DNA of 40,168 nucleotides. Origin: Nocardiopsis sinuspersici. GTDB taxonomy: Bacteria; Actinomycetota; Actinomycetes; Streptosporangiales; Streptosporangiaceae. Positions 26,195-35,281 of the stretch are shown here, piece after piece; the first letter of the stretch is position 1, and each line of letters opens with the position of its first letter. Under the pieces are notes generated by a model. It saw only the letters and a list, made by a program, of their open reading frames with translations. It had not been told where the DNA came from and made no database searches. Location: the NCBI GenBank assembly GCA_008638415.1, contig VWVT01000027.1, forward strand, positions 1-40,168, written 5' to 3'. The position numbers and the translations under genes are program-made.

Positions 26195-26898
26195 CCGAAC
26201 TCCAACGGAGCTTGGCTACCCACTGGGATCTAGTATTGAATTTACTGCTCACGAAATCCCTTCATGGGGTTTACTAATTTATTTCCAACATCCCATTGAC
26301 ACGGAGGATTTTTGAATAAAAATCCAAGGAAGTTCTTTGGTGACCGGAAATTCATTACTCCCGACGCCTTGGGGTGAAGGAGGTGCCTCACATGACCAAT
26401 CATGCGGCCTCGGAGGCGTATGGGCAAGTGTTGCTGCTGTTTTCAGTGACTCGACGAGGAGTACCCAACGGAGCGTGGCCTTGCGGTGCTCCTTAGTAGC
26501 CAGTTGGCGCCGATCTGCACTACCAGTCGTCTGGCCGCCGACACGAGTCGCTCAAAGTAACTCTACTGGGGCCTCTGGGCACTGGCGGCCGTGGGCCCCA
26601 TCCCCGCCACGCCACCCTTGACCGTGCACCTGCGCAAGGGGCTGACTTCCTTCTGCGGAGCGACTTCGTTCTGAGCCAGGTCGTGTACTGGCAATGATAC
26701 CTTCCCCGTCTTTAAAAAGTCCGATCTTTCTTGGATTTTTACACCGACGGAACTGAAAAGCGCATATCAATACGAGCGCAAACCAGGGCCGAAATGAACG
26801 AAAAACGGAACCACATAAGCCCCGATATGGATGCCCCTCACATATGGGGTGTCCACGGTAGCGACGCCCGAACCTGGCAACTTTTTCTCACTCAATAA
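26195..26898. other. Gene-free, lower-GC gap between the dpd operon and the conjugation module
   Basis: No reading frame here has codon use or motifs of a real gene. There are A/T-rich patches at 26240-26350 and 26690-26820. An imperfect 9-bp hairpin (26829-26854, CCCC/GGGG core with two G-T pairs) lies about 45 bases after the stop of the NlpC/P60 gene, in its reading direction, and might end that transcript. Base composition unlike both neighbours suggests a junction between two acquired segments. Confidence 0.5.
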
Positions 26899-27981
26899 TC
26901 AAACTGCCATGAGATCTTCACCGGGACGGGTGGCGGACATAAAGCGGGCAGAGTAGTACGGGCCGTTGACCGGCTCCACCCGGATGGTCATGCCGGTACG
27001 CGGGGCGTTGACCATCTGACCGTCGCCGACGTACATCGTTACGTGGGAGGGCGCAGGACCGCTGCCGGTGTCGTAGAAGAGCAGGTCACCAGGGGCGAGG
27101 GCGTCGAGGGTAACCGGCGTGCCGATGTTGACCTGGTCGGTGGTCACGCGCGGGATCGACACCCCGGCGGCCCTCCAGGCCATCATGGTCAGGCCTGAGC
27201 AGTCGAAGCCGTTGAGGCCCTCACCACCCCAGATGTAGGGCTTGCCGACCTGCTGGAGGGCCCACTCGGCGGCTCTCCTGCCTCGCTCGCTGCCGGTCCC
27301 GGGAACCGTGTGGTTCTGGGATGCAGCGGCGATCTCCTCGTACTCGGCGATGTGGTCCAGGACGTTCTCGACGTAGTCGTCCCAGGGGTTGTAGCGAAGC
27401 AGCGCGGCGCAGAGTTGGTCTTGGTCGGTGAAGTCGACCGTGTCGTTGGCGTGGCTGGTGCACAGCTCCACGGCGGTGGCCAGGGTAGCGTCGTAGACGT
27501 TGTGCGGGTCCGCCTTTCCGTCATCGTTGCCGTCGACGCCGTGCACGGCCCACCAGGCGGGTAGGAGCTGGATGACGCCGACGGCCGCGTCGTATTCGGT
27601 GTCGCCGTCCCAGCGGCCGTTATCGGTGTCGGGGTGCGGGGTCCAGTTGTTGCCGGTCCCGGTGCCGTCGAGGCGGGGCCCGATGACGGGCGGTTCGGTG
27701 TCGCCGTTGGCGGCAATGTGGTGTCCGGCCGCGTGGTCGGACTCCTCGCGGCCGATCCCCGCGAGGATCGGCCAGCTCATGCCCGTGCAGTCCGGGTGGC
27801 GGCGGGCGAATTCTTCGGCTGCTCTGCGGTAGGCGTCCAGGAGGACTGTGGGGATGCCCGGGACCTGGAGCGCTCGGGAGTTGGCCTCGCGCTCGCGCTC
27901 CTCACCACCGATGGCGACGGCGCCGATCATGGGCACCAGGAGGAGTAGGCCGACGGCTGCCCCGAGGGCTACTTTGAACAC
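26899..27981 (-). CDS. Lytic transglycosylase-NlpC/P60 hydrolase of the conjugation module (VirB1-like)
   Basis: 360 residues, GTG start with AGGGG five to six bases upstream. An N-terminal hydrophobic helix (about 4-24) anchors or exports the protein. Residues 65-205 look like a lysozyme-fold transglycosylase (WPILAGIGREESDH with candidate catalytic Glu79/80; GVIQLLPAWW). Residues 230-350 are an NlpC/P60 peptidase: catalytic Cys261 in FDCSGLTMMAW and His313 in SHVTMYVGDG. Such two-domain enzymes open the cell wall for the mating channel in Gram-positive type IV systems. It is the last gene of the minus-strand conjugation module. Confidence 0.9.
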   Translation of the reverse strand: MFKVALGAAVGLLLLVPMIGAVAIGGEEREREANSRALQVPGIPTVLLDAYRRAAEEFARRHPDCTGMSWPILAGIGREESDHAAGHHIAANGDTEPPVIGPRLDGTGTGNNWTPHPDTDNGRWDGDTEYDAAVGVIQLLPAWWAVHGVDGNDDGKADPHNVYDATLATAVELCTSHANDTVDFTDQDQLCAALLRYNPWDDYVENVLDHIAEYEEIAAASQNHTVPGTGSERGRRAAEWALQQVGKPYIWGGEGLNGFDCSGLTMMAWRAAGVSIPRVTTDQVNIGTPVTLDALAPGDLLFYDTGSGPAPSHVTMYVGDGQMVNAPRTGMTIRVEPVNGPYYSARFMSATRPGEDLMAV

Positions 27982-27993
27982 CGTGGCCCCTGG

Positions 27994-28781
27994 TCAGGCA
28001 AGGTCGATCAGCGGACGGACGGCGCAGGTTGGATCGCCCGCTCGGCGCCAGATGGGACGTGTGGGTCCGCCGGGGCGGGAGAGCTGGTCCAGGGTGGTCA
28101 CGTGGACCGGCACCCACGCGCCGCCGATCCTGAGGACGCGGCACAGCGAGGTGGGCGTCCCGGTGTGGTGACGACGAACAGGACCGGGGAAGGCAGATTG
28201 GTCTCCTCGGCGAGGTCGCGGTACCGGCTGACCTTCGTCTCCACGCGTGAGAGCGGTTCGGTGCCGGTGTCGTACTCCATGAAGGCGTCCAGCGTGGTCC
28301 CGTTCTGGTGCCAGCGCAGGTAGCCGTCGGGGCGCACGTGGTGTCCCCAGGTCGTACGGCACCTGGCCTCGAACCACCAGCGCTGGAGGACCGCTCCCTG
28401 GGTGGCGCGGGCGCCGGACGCGAAACCCACGTAGGTCTGGGCCAGGCCGGTCACGTGGTCGAGCTGGCTGGAGAGCCTCAGGTCGCGGTGGGTCTGGGCC
28501 CGGTAGCCGATCTCCTCCATGGTGGTGCCCCAGCGGTCGGCGAGCGTGTGGGCTCCCTCCTTACCGAGGATCCAGTGGTAGGGAACCCGGGCGTGCGTGT
28601 GGGGCGGCAGGAAGCGGTCCGTGAACCCGTCGGCGGCCAGCCTGAGCAGGCGGCGTTGGGCGGCGCGGGAACTGGTTCCGGAGAAGAACAGCTCTCCCAG
28701 CTGCGGGGTGGTCAGCACGCGGTGGGTGTGCAGAACATGCAGGATGCGCAGGTCGCGTTCGGTGAGGCTGGTGGTGCCCAT
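27994..28781 (-). pseudogene. Replication-relaxation family protein (conjugation module), C-terminus frameshifted
   Basis: Starts at ATG 28779-28781 (MGTTSLTERDLRILHVLHTH), with a winged helix in residues 5-60 (VLTTPQLGELFFSG, then RAAQRRLLRLAADGF). Replication-relaxation/TraM-like proteins act with the relaxase or coupling protein at oriT. The frame reads well to PSPVLFVVTTPG and then turns into a nonsense tail that stops at 28098. The expected C-terminus (TSLCRVLRIGGAWVPVHVTT and on) continues in another frame to a stop at 27994, 12 bases before the next gene. One missing base near 28155-28170 explains this, and restoring it gives about 262 residues. The truncated 227-residue form might still be made. 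A sequencing error is possible. Confidence 0.7.
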
Positions 28782-31050
28782 CAGCGTGTCTCCCCTCGCT
28801 GGCGCGGGTCCTTGGTGCGGTGGGGTGTGGGGCAGAAGCGGCGGGCTGCTCTGCGGACCTGGCGGGCGCGGCCCCGGATCGGGTCGGGCAGCGCCAGCGT
28901 GCGCATGGTCGCGGCAGGTAGCTCGGCGACGCCGTGGACGGTGCGCACCGTGGCCTGGTAGGGGCTCAGGTGGGACAGGTCGTAGGCGTTCAGGTGCGGG
29001 AGCGTGTGGCGTTCGAGCTTGGCCGCGTCGTCCGGGGAGGCGTTGAAGAACACCTTCGTGCGGCAGTTCGCTGACACCGCGGCGCGCGTCTCGGCGGACA
29101 GCTGTCCCAGCTCCTGGTGGGCGATGACCATGGCGGCGTGGTAGCCGCGGGCTTCGGCGAGCATGTCGGCCAGCGAACCCGGCAGCCTGAGGAAGTTGGC
29201 GGCTTCGTCCAGGTAGACGGTCGTGTCCGGGCGTCTGCGTTCGGGGACGTTGGCGCGGGCGGTGATGGCGTTCCACGCGGCAGCCAGGGCGACGGTTCCG
29301 ACGAGGGAGGCGGTGTCCTCCCCCAGGCGTCCCTTGGGCAGGCGCATGAGGACCAGGCCGCCGTGGTCGAGCAGGGCGGGAAGGTCGAGCGTGGAGGCGC
29401 CCGAGGCCAGGACGGCGGCGGCCCAGAGGCGGAGCAGGATCGTGCGCAGCTTGTTGAGGACCGGGTCGGTGGCGGCGGCGCGCATCTGCGGGCTCTGCCG
29501 CTCGTACCAGTGCCAGAAGTCGCCGAGCGCGCCTTGGAGTTTGGTAGTGGCCAGGAGCCGGGTGCGCCAGGCGTCGTCGAGCAGCAGGCGCGGAAGGTGT
29601 CCGATGGTCAGGCCGGGGTCCTTCGCGCGGGCGAGGGTGAGTGTGCTCGCGCGCAGGATGTCGTCGGTGCGCGTCCCCAGGAGGCAGCGTAGATTCGGTG
29701 GAAGATGCCGGTGACGGTGTCGGCGGCGTGCTCGGGGGTGCCGAGCTGGAGGATGTTGAGCCGGGGCGGCGGCGCGGAATCGGCCGGGTCGAACACGACC
29801 GTCCTGCCCACGGCGCGTTTGGGCAGGCGGTCCAGGACGTCCAGGACGAGGTCGCCGCGCGGTTCGATGACCAGCGCGCTGCGTCCGGCCTCGGCGTCCT
29901 GGCAGATCATGTGCGCGAGCAGGGTCGACTTGCCCGAGCCGGTCTTGCCCATGACGTGGGTGTGCTGGCGGGCTTCCTCGATCCCCTGGGCGATGGGGCG
30001 GTGTGGTCCGGCGTCGGCCTCGCCGATGACGCGGACGCGGCCCGAGCGGGGCAGGTCGGGGCTGGGCGCGACGCGGCGGGCGCTGGCGCGGGTGAGTCCG
30101 GAAACGGCGGCGTCGGTGGGCAGGTGGGCGATCGCGGCGAACTCGTCGGTGGTGAGCAGGTAGCCGCGGGCGAGGTGGCGGCGGCCCGTCCACAGACCGG
30201 GGAAGGGCATCCACCGGCGGCTGAGCGCGTTGAGTCCGGAGGTGTAGGCGGCCAGGGTCGCGCTGATGCCGCGCGTACGGGTGCGCAGGCGTCTGCGGGC
30301 CTGCTCTCCGGCGTGCTCGGTGGTGGCCAGGCAGCTGATCTGGCAGGCCAGACGGGGTGCGTCGGACTTGTTGAGGATGGCGCGGACGTCGTCGGTGACG
30401 CCCGGGTGGACGGGTGTCCGTCTGGTCGTACCGGAGAGGGGCGTGGTGTGGAGGCCGCGCAGGCGTGCAGCGGCGGACCGGGCGCGGGCGGCCCTGGTGG
30501 CGTTGGCCGGACGCGCGCAGACGCGTAGGACCGCGTGCTGTCCGGGCGCTAGGTCGGCGAGTTCACCGAAGAGGCCGCGCAACGGGTCGTCGGTGAACTT
30601 GGCGCGTAGCGGGTAGTGGTCGCCGCGCGCCATGGTCAGCCAGTGGCCCGCGGTGTGCTCCCCACGTGGAACGGCGGCGGTGGCGGGGCTCAGGCTGGTG
30701 GTGGCGCCGGGCCAGTCGGCGGCCACGGCCCGTTCCAGCGCGCGGGCGTTGACGGTGCCCGGAATCCAGATCTGCACGCGGACTCCGGTGGCGGAGGCGA
30801 CGTACTCCCAGGCCAAGTGCGGTGGCAGGAATCGGTGGGTCCAGCGCGGGCGCAGGAGGCCGAGGGCGTGGGTCCAGAACGCGCGGGCGTGGTCGATGGT
30901 GGTCTCCGGCGGCGCGTGGATCTCCAGGATCTTCGCGCCACGCGACAGGTAGGTGTTACGGACGAAGCGCCAGGTGAACACCCACGCGATCCACGCGCTC
31001 AGGGTGAGTACGGCCACCACGGCCAGAAACACGACGTTAACGGTGATCAT
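28781..31050 (-). pseudogene. VirD4/TraD-like coupling protein, frameshifted
   Basis: Type IV coupling ATPase that brings DNA to the mating channel. From ATG 31048-31050 (AAGGAGG upstream) it has an N-terminal membrane helix, a Walker A GKTGSGKST near residue 368, and RSALVIEPRGDLV. At the C-run 29674-29677 the homologous reading moves one frame over: SWGTRTDDILRASTLTLARAKD and the rest, with Walker B VYLDEAANFLRL and VIAHQELGQLS, continue to the stop at 28781. One missing G in the GGGG run would restore a 756-residue protein. As written, the first frame stops at 29608 and lacks Walker B. This is probably inactivating unless it is a homopolymer sequencing error. Confidence 0.82.
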
Positions 31051-32792
31051 CACTGGTCCTCCTTATCCATGCGGGCGAGTTCGGCGGGGTCGGTGGTGAT
31101 CAGCCGGTGTTCCTCGGGTGAGGCCAGGGCGCGAAGCACCGCTCGGTGGTGTCCGGATGTCAGCAGCGCGCTGCCGCGTTCGGCGGTGGCGACGATCTGC
31201 CGTTCGCCATGGGAGAGGTGGAAGGACTCGCACACGGCGTCGAGGTTCTGCGGTGCCTGGCGGAGCAGGATCTGGGTCGCGGCGTTGGCGGCCACCGCGC
31301 GTCCGAGGTCGGTGGCGAGCAGGTCGGCCACGTCCTGGGTGACGAGGGTGAGCCCGGCCCAGTGGCGGCGGGCGTTCTTGGCGAAGTTGAACAGGTATTT
31401 GGCGCCGACGGCGTCGCGCAGCAGGGACCAGCCCTCGTCGATGGTGATCAGTCGTGGTTGGCGGTGGGCGGAGTCGCGGACCTGGGACCACAGGGCGTCC
31501 AGGGCCATGAGGAGCCCGGTGGTGCGCAGTTCGTCGGGCAGGTGGCGCAGCGAGATGACCGTGAGGTGGCTGGTGAGCGTGGCGGTGCTGAGGCCGTCGA
31601 ACAGTCCCCGGTGGGAGCCGTCGGTGAAGGGCGCCAGCTTGTCCGCCAGCAGGTGCGCGGTTCCGGCGTGGTCGGCCTCGTCGTCGGTTCCGCGCAGGGT
31701 GGCGACGAGGTCGGCCAGGATCGGTGGCGTGCGGTTCCAGGTGGCGGGGCCGCGCGTGATGCCGCGTTCGGCGTAGGTGGCCAGCACCGCCCGGTCCAGG
31801 GTGGCGCTCTCGGCGGCGTCCAGGGCCCCGACCATGACCGACACCAGGGTGTGCAGGAACAGGATCCGGGTGGTGAAGGCCTGCTCTCCGGTGTCGGGCA
31901 GGTCGAAGGGGTTGAGGCGTCCGTCCGGCAGCCCCAGCCGGACGCGACGGCCGCCCACCGCGTCGGCCAGGGCGGCGTACTCGTCGGTGGGGTCGATGAC
32001 GCTGGCCCGGACCCCCATGTACAGGGCGCGCAGGAGTTCGAGCTTGGCGAGGTAGAACTTTCCGTTGCCGCTGCGTGCCAGGATGACGATGACCGCGTTG
32101 CCGTTGTCCAGGTCGCCGTTGAACCAGTCCCAGGCGACCAGTCCACCGGAGTGGACGTTCTCCCCGTAGACGACCGTGGTCTCCCCCAGGTCGGCGGCCA
32201 GGTCGGGTGAGGAGAGCGGCATGAGCGCGGCGACCGCGTCGGTGTCCATGGTTCGGGCGGCCTCCACCGGGTCGGTGCCCAGCGGCAGGGTGGCGATCCA
32301 TCCGGCCAGGGGCCGGTAGGTGGCCGGGGCCAGGTCGACCAGGATCGAACCGGCCAGCGCGGACAGGCGGCGCACCTCGGCGTCCAACTCCTCGGGTGTG
32401 GCGGCGTGGACGGTCAGGTACACGGCGAGCCGGAACAGGCGGGCCTCCCCGCCCGCCACGCGTTCGGCCAGCAGGGCGGCGTCCTCCGCGGCTGCCGCGC
32501 GCAGGGGGTCCTCCAGCCCGCCCCGGGCGGCATCGGTGCGCCAGGCCGACTCCAGGCGGGCGCGGCGTCGGCGGAGGCGGTGCGCGGCGAGCTGTCCGGG
32601 GACCGGAACGACGTGGACGGCGATGTCGACGTGCCCGGGGTAGGTGAGCAGCGGGTCCGCCCATCCGGCGTGGACGTCGTGTGGGTAGCCGGTGACGATC
32701 ATGGTCTGGGCCAGGCGGCCGTCCAGGTCCAGGTGACGCGGGTACAGGCGGATCGCGGGTCCGCCCAGGGGCCGTCGGTGGTCCTTGTTCAT
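31050..32792 (-). CDS. VirB4/TraE-like conjugation ATPase with altered Walker A
   Basis: 580 residues from ATG 32790-32792 with GGGGGAG upstream; overlaps the previous gene by ATGA and the next by a TGATG. VirB4 ATPases power assembly of the mating channel at the inner face of the membrane. Seen: ILARSGNGKFYLAKLE (237-252), ASVIDPTDEYAAL, RLITIDEGWSLL (Walker B) and TLVTQDVADLL. In Walker A the Ser/Thr after the Lys is Phe246 (TTC at 32055-32057), where a functional P-loop needs Ser or Thr to hold magnesium. One C-to-T change from TCC would explain it. Family assignment is firm; activity is doubtful. Confidence 0.88.
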   Translation of the reverse strand: MNKDHRRPLGGPAIRLYPRHLDLDGRLAQTMIVTGYPHDVHAGWADPLLTYPGHVDIAVHVVPVPGQLAAHRLRRRRARLESAWRTDAARGGLEDPLRAAAAEDAALLAERVAGGEARLFRLAVYLTVHAATPEELDAEVRRLSALAGSILVDLAPATYRPLAGWIATLPLGTDPVEAARTMDTDAVAALMPLSSPDLAADLGETTVVYGENVHSGGLVAWDWFNGDLDNGNAVIVILARSGNGKFYLAKLELLRALYMGVRASVIDPTDEYAALADAVGGRRVRLGLPDGRLNPFDLPDTGEQAFTTRILFLHTLVSVMVGALDAAESATLDRAVLATYAERGITRGPATWNRTPPILADLVATLRGTDDEADHAGTAHLLADKLAPFTDGSHRGLFDGLSTATLTSHLTVISLRHLPDELRTTGLLMALDALWSQVRDSAHRQPRLITIDEGWSLLRDAVGAKYLFNFAKNARRHWAGLTLVTQDVADLLATDLGRAVAANAATQILLRQAPQNLDAVCESFHLSHGERQIVATAERGSALLTSGHHRAVLRALASPEEHRLITTDPAELARMDKEDQ

Positions 32793-33688
32793 CGCTCCCC
32801 CTTGGTCAGCGGCCGGGTTCCGGAGTCGGGGATGAGGGAGGAGCGCAGAACGCGCTCGGCGGCGGGGCCGTCGCACAGGTGGGCGCGCACGCCGATGGCG
32901 GCGAGCTGGGACACGGCGTCCTCGGCGCGCCACAGCAGTGCCTCACCCGCCTCGGGGGCGGGACCGTCACAGGTCAGGACCAGCAGCACCCGGTGGTGGA
33001 TGGGGCTGTGGCGGTGCTGGAGATCGTCGAGGAAGGCCCCGTGTGCCAGGGCCGCGCGTCGCAGTTTGGGATGGGCGAGCTTGCGGGCGCGGTCGCGTGT
33101 GCCGCGTATGTGCGCGTCCAGGTCCATCCGGCGGCGCTGGACGACGATCTGGGCCGGATCGGTCAGGGAATCCAGGAAGGCGGCGAAGCTGGCCAGGATC
33201 TGGTCCTGCTCCTGTCCGGAGGCCAGGTGGAAGGGCACGGTGGAGCAGGTCAGGACCACCGCGCACCGCTGTCCCAGGTCGATGGTTCCGTCGTCATGGA
33301 CCGCTGAGGCGGGCAGGTTCAACGGCGAGAAACGCGGGCCGCGTGCGGTTCTGGGTGCCCACCGTGGCAGGCGGACCCGTGGGGCGGCGGGCGCGCGGTG
33401 TTTGGCGTGCAGCAGCCAGAGCACGGACAGCGCGGCGAGGTGGTCCAGTCCGATCCCGTCGCGTCGGCCGAGCGCGAGCACCCAGGACAGGCCGAGCACC
33501 ACCGCGCTGACCGTGACCGAGGCCCACAGCGGCAGGAAACCCGCCAGCGGTGAGAACAGCGCCCAGGTGATGAGGACGGCGGGCGTGAGTAGGAGCAGCT
33601 GGCGGGCGGTGAGGTTCCACAGGACGGGTTCGGGTCGGTCGATGTCAGCGGGGATACGGGCGTGCCAGACAGAGTCCTCGTGATCCAT
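32789..33688 (-). CDS. PrgI/VirB3-like membrane protein with large cytosolic domain
   Basis: 299 residues, start ATG with AGGGGA four bases upstream. Residues 10-35 (ARIPADIDRPEPVLWNLTAR) are the PrgI-family signature, followed by two membrane helices (about 30-50 and 54-72). The remaining 200 residues are soluble and look like the SCO6880-type extension seen in actinobacterial conjugation clusters (DDGTIDLGQRCAVVLTCST). PrgI is the VirB3 counterpart and works with VirB4, its next gene here. The coupled ATGA overlap fits co-translation. Confidence 0.82.
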   Translation of the reverse strand: MDHEDSVWHARIPADIDRPEPVLWNLTARQLLLLTPAVLITWALFSPLAGFLPLWASVTVSAVVLGLSWVLALGRRDGIGLDHLAALSVLWLLHAKHRAPAAPRVRLPRWAPRTARGPRFSPLNLPASAVHDDGTIDLGQRCAVVLTCSTVPFHLASGQEQDQILASFAAFLDSLTDPAQIVVQRRRMDLDAHIRGTRDRARKLAHPKLRRAALAHGAFLDDLQHRHSPIHHRVLLVLTCDGPAPEAGEALLWRAEDAVSQLAAIGVRAHLCDGPAAERVLRSSLIPDSGTRPLTKGER

Positions 33689-33712
33689 GGGTTCCCCTGT
33701 GTGTGGTGGTGG

Positions 33713-34252
33713 TCAGGTGCGCCACGGGTTCCAGCGCCATCGCCAGCGCGCTCTCCGGCGGTGGGCTCCGGTTGCTCTGCGTCGGAGCGACGGTTGCTCG
33801 GACGTGGAGCGCTCACGTTCGGGCGAGGCTGCACTTCCCCGGTGCGGTGTGGGCCATGGGTGGTGCCGTGGTTCGGCCGCGCGTGGTGGGTTCCGTGGCG
33901 GGGTGGGGCCTCGGGTGTTCTCGGCCCAGGGCGGTCTCACCGCCGAGGGCGGCGCCGAGGTCCTACGCGGTTGGTGTCGTGGTTCGGTACGGCGTGACTC
34001 GCTCGGCTGCGGGGTGCGGTTCTGTGGCTGGGCATTCTGGGGCCGCTGCGCCTGCGCTCCTGGACCTGGTGCCGTGCGCCCTGTGGAGGGGCGGTGGCCG
34101 GTCGGTCCTGGTGGAGGAGCGCTGACTCTGCCAGGCGGTGTGTGCGTGGGGCCGCTCCCCCGCTGTGTGGTGGGAGGCGTCCTCGGTGTGTTCTGGGCAT
34201 GCGGTGTCGTGTTCGGGTTTCCGAATTTCCAGGTGCGCACCCTGCGCGGCAT
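33713..34252 (-). CDS. Hypothetical Pro/Arg-rich low-complexity protein
   Basis: 179 residues, about half Pro, Arg, Thr or Ala, no membrane segment and no known domain. Starts at ATG 34250-34252, nine bases after the VirB6-like stop, without a clear Shine-Dalgarno, and ends 24 bases before the PrgI gene, so it fills the operon gap exactly; that is the main reason to call it a gene. Very high GC keeps other frames open here too, so a spurious frame cannot be excluded. A disordered linker or secreted tail is the most one can infer. Confidence 0.45.
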   Translation of the reverse strand: MPRRVRTWKFGNPNTTPHAQNTPRTPPTTQRGSGPTHTPPGRVSAPPPGPTGHRPSTGRTAPGPGAQAQRPQNAQPQNRTPQPSESRRTEPRHQPRRTSAPPSAVRPPWAENTRGPTPPRNPPRAAEPRHHPWPTPHRGSAASPERERSTSEQPSLRRRATGAHRRRARWRWRWNPWRT

Positions 34253-34261
34253 CGCCGGAGG

Positions 34262-35281
34262 TTAGCGGACGGCCCTGGCCTGGCGGACCGTGCGGACCAG
34301 GGAGCCCAGGCGTCCCCGTGCCGCTCCGGTGGCCGCCGTGCCCGCCGCCGCGGCGGTGAGCGCGACCGCCCAGGTCAGGGACTTGGCGACGGACACCAGC
34401 GGCGACCTGCCCCCGGAAGGCGACAGCACGGCCCTGTAGGCCCAGAACGGGATACGGATCTGGACGTAGACCAGGACCAGGAGCAGGAACAGGTCGAAGA
34501 GGTTGGCGTCGCCGGTCAGGATCTGCGTGGCGCCGAACAGCACCTGGGTGTCGCCCTCGAAGAAGACCCGCATGAGCGTCACGAAGGCCAGCGCCTGAGC
34601 GATCGGGATCACGCACACGGCGGTCATCGCCCGCCACCACAGTTCGGCGATCCGGTTGGTCTGCGGCAGGGCGTGGAACATCAGCATCAGCGGCGCGCCC
34701 ACCGTCAGCAGGATCACGATGACGATCCGGACGATCTCGACGAGGGACCACACCACCAGCAGCACCACGAGCACCAGCAGGAGCAGCACGACGAACGCCG
34801 TGGCCTCCAGTAGGAAGGGCCCGACCCGCGCCGACAGGGCCTGCGCGGTCTTCTGCGCGCTGACCCCGTCGGCGGCGAACTCACGGGCGAACTCCGTCGA
34901 CCACTCCGACATCAACCGCACCACGGTCAGCGACAGGTTCGAGGCGACGAACCCGACCACCAACCGGGGCAGGATCTCCCGTGCCCCGTACTGGGCCTGG
35001 AGGCTGTGCTGCGCCATGATCACGATCCCCGCTGTCAGGATCAGCAGCACGTAGACGGTGTTGACCGTCGCTGACACGCCCTCCCAGAGGCCGACCACAC
35101 CCGGCGTAGGCTCGGGGGTGCTGAACGCCTTGGCACCCATCCACCCGAAGAGCGGATTGACCACGTCCAGGACCAGACCGTGGAACCACGAGGTGATGTG
35201 GCAGGAGACCTCCAGGACTCCGCAGTCGAAGACCTCGGAGTAGTCCTCCGCGTTCTCCTCCTCCGGTTCGGCCGGGAACAT
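34262..35281 (-). CDS. VirB6/TrbL-like polytopic channel protein
   Basis: 339 residues from ATG 35279-35281 (MFPAEPEEENAED), with GCAGGG six bases upstream inside the preceding pilin-like gene; the open frame runs further upstream but overlaps that gene. After an acidic start comes a typical Gram-positive VirB6 order: FDCGVLEVSCHITSWF, NPLFGWMGAKAFSTPEPTPG, then about six strongly hydrophobic segments (for example VVLLLLVLVVLLVVWSLVEI). No N-terminal signal sequence is present, whereas relatives usually carry one, so the 5' end may have been lost together with the stop of the gene before. Role: inner-membrane core of the DNA transfer channel. Confidence 0.78.
   Translation of the reverse strand: MFPAEPEEENAEDYSEVFDCGVLEVSCHITSWFHGLVLDVVNPLFGWMGAKAFSTPEPTPGVVGLWEGVSATVNTVYVLLILTAGIVIMAQHSLQAQYGAREILPRLVVGFVASNLSLTVVRLMSEWSTEFAREFAADGVSAQKTAQALSARVGPFLLEATAFVVLLLLVLVVLLVVWSLVEIVRIVIVILLTVGAPLMLMFHALPQTNRIAELWWRAMTAVCVIPIAQALAFVTLMRVFFEGDTQVLFGATQILTGDANLFDLFLLLVLVYVQIRIPFWAYRAVLSPSGGRSPLVSVAKSLTWAVALTAAAAGTAATGAARGRLGSLVRTVRQARAVR

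Noticed and set aside
26068..26223. 52-residue N-terminal extension of DpdE
   Set aside because: It would be encoded by the AT-rich promoter-like segment and lacks a ribosome site; ATG 26067 has one.
26085..26315. Small plus-strand gene upstream of dpdE
   Set aside because: No ribosome site, no actinomycete codon bias, and it overlaps the probable dpdE promoter.
33687..34265. Plus-strand reading frames opposite the Pro/Arg-rich gene
   Set aside because: Low-complexity mirror frames caused by very high GC, with no start signals and against the operon direction.
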